A stretch of 8,792 nt of DNA from JBAXRT01 sp037131065 (GTDB lineage: Bacteria; Bacteroidota; Bacteroidia; Bacteroidales; FEN-979): positions 1-8,792 of the forward strand of contig JBAXRT010000126.1 of NCBI GenBank assembly GCA_037131065.1. The letters are read 5' to 3'. Made by a program: the position numbers and the translations under genes. Below, in pieces: positions 7,353 through 8,792 of this stretch. The notes beneath the pieces are model-generated. The model saw only the letters and a list, made by a program, of their open reading frames with translations. It was not told the origin of the DNA and did not search any database. Numbering within the stretch: the first letter of the stretch is position 1; each line of letters opens with the position of its first letter.

Positions 7353-7765
7353 TTTTTCAGAACAGGCGTTTTGACGGAGTCTTTTTCCATGTGCCCGGGG
7401 CAGCATTTCATGACACTGTCGTGAGGCATACAGCCTGGCTGAGGGGGACACATTCCCTTGCCCGGGCCTTTGGGGTAGCAATTGCCTTCTTTTTCCATGC
7501 CCTCAGGGCAGCATTGACCGGCATGCATGACGGGGTTACACCCTTTCATCATCATCTCATGCCTGCAATCGTGATGACGGCCAAAGCCATGATGTTTTAT
7601 CTTGCAGATGCCGCCTGCGATAAAACCAATGAAAAGAATAAATCCTACTACGACAAAGAACCAGGCGATAAAAGTGAAGAATTTACCGGGGATCTCTTTT
7701 TTGAATTTTGCAAGTAACAGTGTACCTGCAAGAATTGTCAGCAATGCGATGGCTAAAAAAGGCAT
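7349..7765 (-). CDS. Two-helix membrane protein with Cys/His/Met-rich tail
   Basis: This 138-aa protein belongs to no family I recognise. Two hydrophobic segments (about 2-19 and 29-53) are separated by a basic loop (KFKKEIPGK). By the positive-inside rule this puts the loop in the cytosol and the C-terminal tail in the periplasm. Residues 54-126 contain 10 Cys, 8 His and 9 Met, including two related blocks, CCPEGMEK (85-92) and CCPGHMEK (121-128), and a His cluster (58-69). Such a tail suggests binding of a soft metal such as copper, or redox sensitivity, but no known metal-site signature was matched. The stop overlaps the kinase GTG by 4 bp, so the two proteins are probably made together, and this one may supply the membrane or sensory part the kinase lacks. 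An antisense frame is open across much of it, but it has no recognisable features and breaks operon order. Confidence 0.8.
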   Translation of the reverse strand: MPFLAIALLTILAGTLLLAKFKKEIPGKFFTFIAWFFVVVGFILFIGFIAGGICKIKHHGFGRHHDCRHEMMMKGCNPVMHAGQCCPEGMEKEGNCYPKGPGKGMCPPQPGCMPHDSVMKCCPGHMEKDSVKTPVLKK

Positions 7766-7860
7766 GATTAAGATTATTAAGACAGACTACTCTTTTTCCG
7801 GTTTTCGTCGTTCCCGTTTGGTTCACGCCGTTTTTTTGATGATGCATGCGTCAACCAATA

Positions 7861-7868
7861 CAAATATA
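7861..7868 (-). promoter_or_regulatory. Candidate -7 box for the minus-strand gene run
   Basis: The minus strand reads TATATTTG, an exact match to TAnnTTTG. Transcription would begin roughly 85-90 nt before the ATG at 7765. A clear -33 TTTG at normal spacing is absent; the closest T-rich stretch is about 25 nt upstream. A weak -33 region would fit an activator-dependent promoter, but that is speculation. Confidence 0.45.
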
Positions 7869-7887
7869 ATGCTTTTTTCGTGGGTTC

Positions 7888-7917
7888 ATTGTTAAAACTG
7901 TCACGACTAGTAACAAT
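7888..7917. promoter_or_regulatory. Inverted repeat attgtta-N16-taacaat, possible operator
   Basis: Perfect 7-bp arms at 7888-7894 and 7911-7917 are 23 bp apart centre to centre, roughly two helical turns. A further ttgtt follows at 7921-7925 and can pair with aacaa 7912-7916 around a ttcg loop. The dyad covers about the -30 to -55 region of the minus-strand candidate promoter, a position suited to a dimeric regulator such as the NarL-type protein of this locus. AT-rich 7-mers can pair by chance, so support is modest. Confidence 0.35.
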
Positions 7918-7969
7918 TCGTTGTTGATAAAGATATTACATGCCTGTTTTTAATGCCTCGGCCCCTATT

Positions 7970-7977
7970 TATCTTTG
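7970..7977 (+). promoter_or_regulatory. Candidate -7 box for the outer-membrane protein gene
   Basis: TATCTTTG matches TAnnTTTG and lies 28 bp before the ATG at 8006. A TTTT at 7947-7950 sits 19 nt upstream, the normal position for the -33 element (consensus TTTG). This is the best-formed promoter in the window. The predicted 5' leader is short, about 20 nt. Confidence 0.55.
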
Positions 7978-8005
7978 ACAACTGATCATCCTTACCGGAC
8001 GGTTC

Positions 8006-8792
8006 ATGAGGAAATGCATTTTTGTTTCAGGAGTTTTTCTGCTCCTTTTCCTCCCCATGGTCTCCCTGCCGCAAACCCAGGGAACGCTGGGGCGTCGTTT
8101 CTTTTCCAACTGGTCAATCAGCCTCAGCGGGGGGCCCAACATTTTTTTTGGTGACCTTAAGGTAAACCGCTTCTGGCCCGCTAATACCAACATGAATGAG
8201 TGGCGTTTCGCCGGCAGTTTCATGCTGATCCGCCAGATCAGCCATGTCTTTGCTATCCGCGGACAGGTTCTTTACGGCCAGATCTCTGGTACAAAGCGGA
8301 ATTACAAGGATGGGGCTCCTGCAAACCAGTATTTTGAAGGGGATCTTTTTGAATACAATCTGAATGCCACCATCAATTTCAGCAACCTCTTTTTCCGTTA
8401 TAAACCTCAGCGAAAGTTTTTCATCTATGGCACCCTCGGGGCCGGACTGTCAAACTGGTACACGAAGGTAAAAGACCTCCAGACCCATGAAGTGATCGGC
8501 GGCAGCGGCTATCCCTCCAACTGGACGACTGAGCTTGTCATTCCTGCGGGTCTCGGGGCATATGTGAACCTGGGGGATAAGGTGAATCTTGGACTTGAGT
8601 GGACGCTCCGGGCGCTGAATTCAGATAAGCTCGACGGTACGGTGGGAGGATATCCTTACGACATGTATACTTTCCTCTCCTTTAACGTCACTTACAATTT
8701 CAACAAGCCACATTCCGGAAAACTTGCTCCGGCCCGGTACTCAACCCCCAGGGGAGTCTCTCTCCCGCCGCCACCTGCTGCTGCCCCGAATC
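8006..8792 (+). CDS. Outer-membrane beta-barrel protein, possibly OmpA-like; 3' end outside the window
   Basis: The ATG at 8006 opens a frame that has no stop before the window ends (262 codons seen). Residues 1 to about 23 form a signal peptide with a strong hydrophobic core (VSGVFLLLFLPMVS). Residues about 35-233 show amphipathic, aromatic-rich strands typical of a small outer-membrane barrel, for example WSISLSGGPNIFF (36-48), FFIYGTLGAGL (138-148) and YTFLSFNVTYNF (221-232). After the last aromatic strand comes a Pro/Ala-rich linker (VSLPPPPAAAPN, 251-262), which often connects an OmpA N-terminal barrel to a peptidoglycan-binding domain; that domain would lie beyond the edge. It is transcribed away from the signalling run. 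The specific function is unknown; a non-OmpA barrel remains possible. Confidence 0.85.
   Translation, partial: MRKCIFVSGVFLLLFLPMVSLPQTQGTLGRRFFSNWSISLSGGPNIFFGDLKVNRFWPANTNMNEWRFAGSFMLIRQISHVFAIRGQVLYGQISGTKRNYKDGAPANQYFEGDLFEYNLNATINFSNLFFRYKPQRKFFIYGTLGAGLSNWYTKVKDLQTHEVIGGSGYPSNWTTELVIPAGLGAYVNLGDKVNLGLEWTLRALNSDKLDGTVGGYPYDMYTFLSFNVTYNFNKPHSGKLAPARYSTPRGVSLPPPPAAAPN

Larger units (their letters stand above)
7766..8005. promoter_or_regulatory. Divergent intergenic region
   Basis: These 240 bp separate the minus-strand signalling run from the plus-strand beta-barrel gene. They contain one TAnnTTTG-type -7 box in each direction and an inverted repeat between them. No RNA gene, riboswitch or terminator could be recognised. 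This is the most likely control point for the whole minus-strand run. Confidence 0.65.

Noticed and set aside
7353..7481. A 43-codon upstream extension of the kinase reading frame to an ATG at 7481
   Set aside because: It would overlap the membrane protein gene by 133 bp, has no domain similarity, and the GTG at 7352 gives a standard 4-bp overlap with the receiver fold starting at once.
7337..7717. A 126-codon plus-strand open frame opposite the Cys-rich membrane protein
   Set aside because: It runs against the gene order, has no recognisable domain, and looks like the complement of the real gene, which has two clear membrane segments and overlaps the kinase start.
7969..8223. An 84-codon minus-strand open frame at the start of the beta-barrel gene
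   Set aside because: It is antisense to the signal peptide and first strands of the plus-strand protein, is highly basic, and covers the best candidate promoter.

Overview
The window looks like accessory chromosome of a Bacteroidota (Bacteroidetes) bacterium. The evidence is two proteins ending in type A sorting domains of the type IX secretion system (T9SS, with PNPTRG motifs), TAnnTTTG-type -7 boxes in place of a sigma70 -10 box, no clear Shine-Dalgarno sequences, and a Bacteroidota-style outer-membrane beta-barrel gene. No RNA gene, transposase, integrase or CRISPR array was seen.

Layout. One long minus-strand gene run fills positions 7765 down to 1 and leaves the window on the left. In transcription order it encodes: a 138-aa two-helix membrane protein with a Cys/His/Met-rich tail (7765-7349); a soluble REC-PAS-HisKA_3-HATPase histidine kinase that most likely starts at a GTG overlapping the previous stop codon (7352-5868); a NarL/FixJ-type response regulator (5828-5169); a paralogous receiver-only regulator without an output domain (4997-4557); a 983-aa secreted Asp-box (BNR-like) protein whose ATG overlaps the preceding stop (4560-1609); a C10 (streptopain-family) cysteine protease (1598-93); and the first 27 codons of a second, nearly identical C10 protease (82-1). 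On the plus strand, divergent from position 8006, is the 5' part of an outer-membrane beta-barrel protein, cut by the right edge just after a proline-rich linker. The longest gene-free stretch is the 240-bp divergent promoter region (7766-8005).

How the genes may work together (inference). The run reads like a signalling-plus-effector locus. A membrane protein with a likely metal- or redox-binding tail could feed a cytosolic histidine kinase that has no membrane segment of its own. The kinase would phosphorylate one or both response regulators. Downstream genes in the same run encode large T9SS cargo: a beta-propeller-like protein and at least two tandem proteases. The 4-bp overlaps ATGA and GTGA, and the conserved 10-bp spacers, support co-expression. 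The most notable points are the kinase/Cys-rich protein coupling, the receiver-only paralog coupled to a secreted effector, the tandem protease duplication with a 1516-bp period, and a 15-nt microrepeat immediately before the protease's catalytic His.
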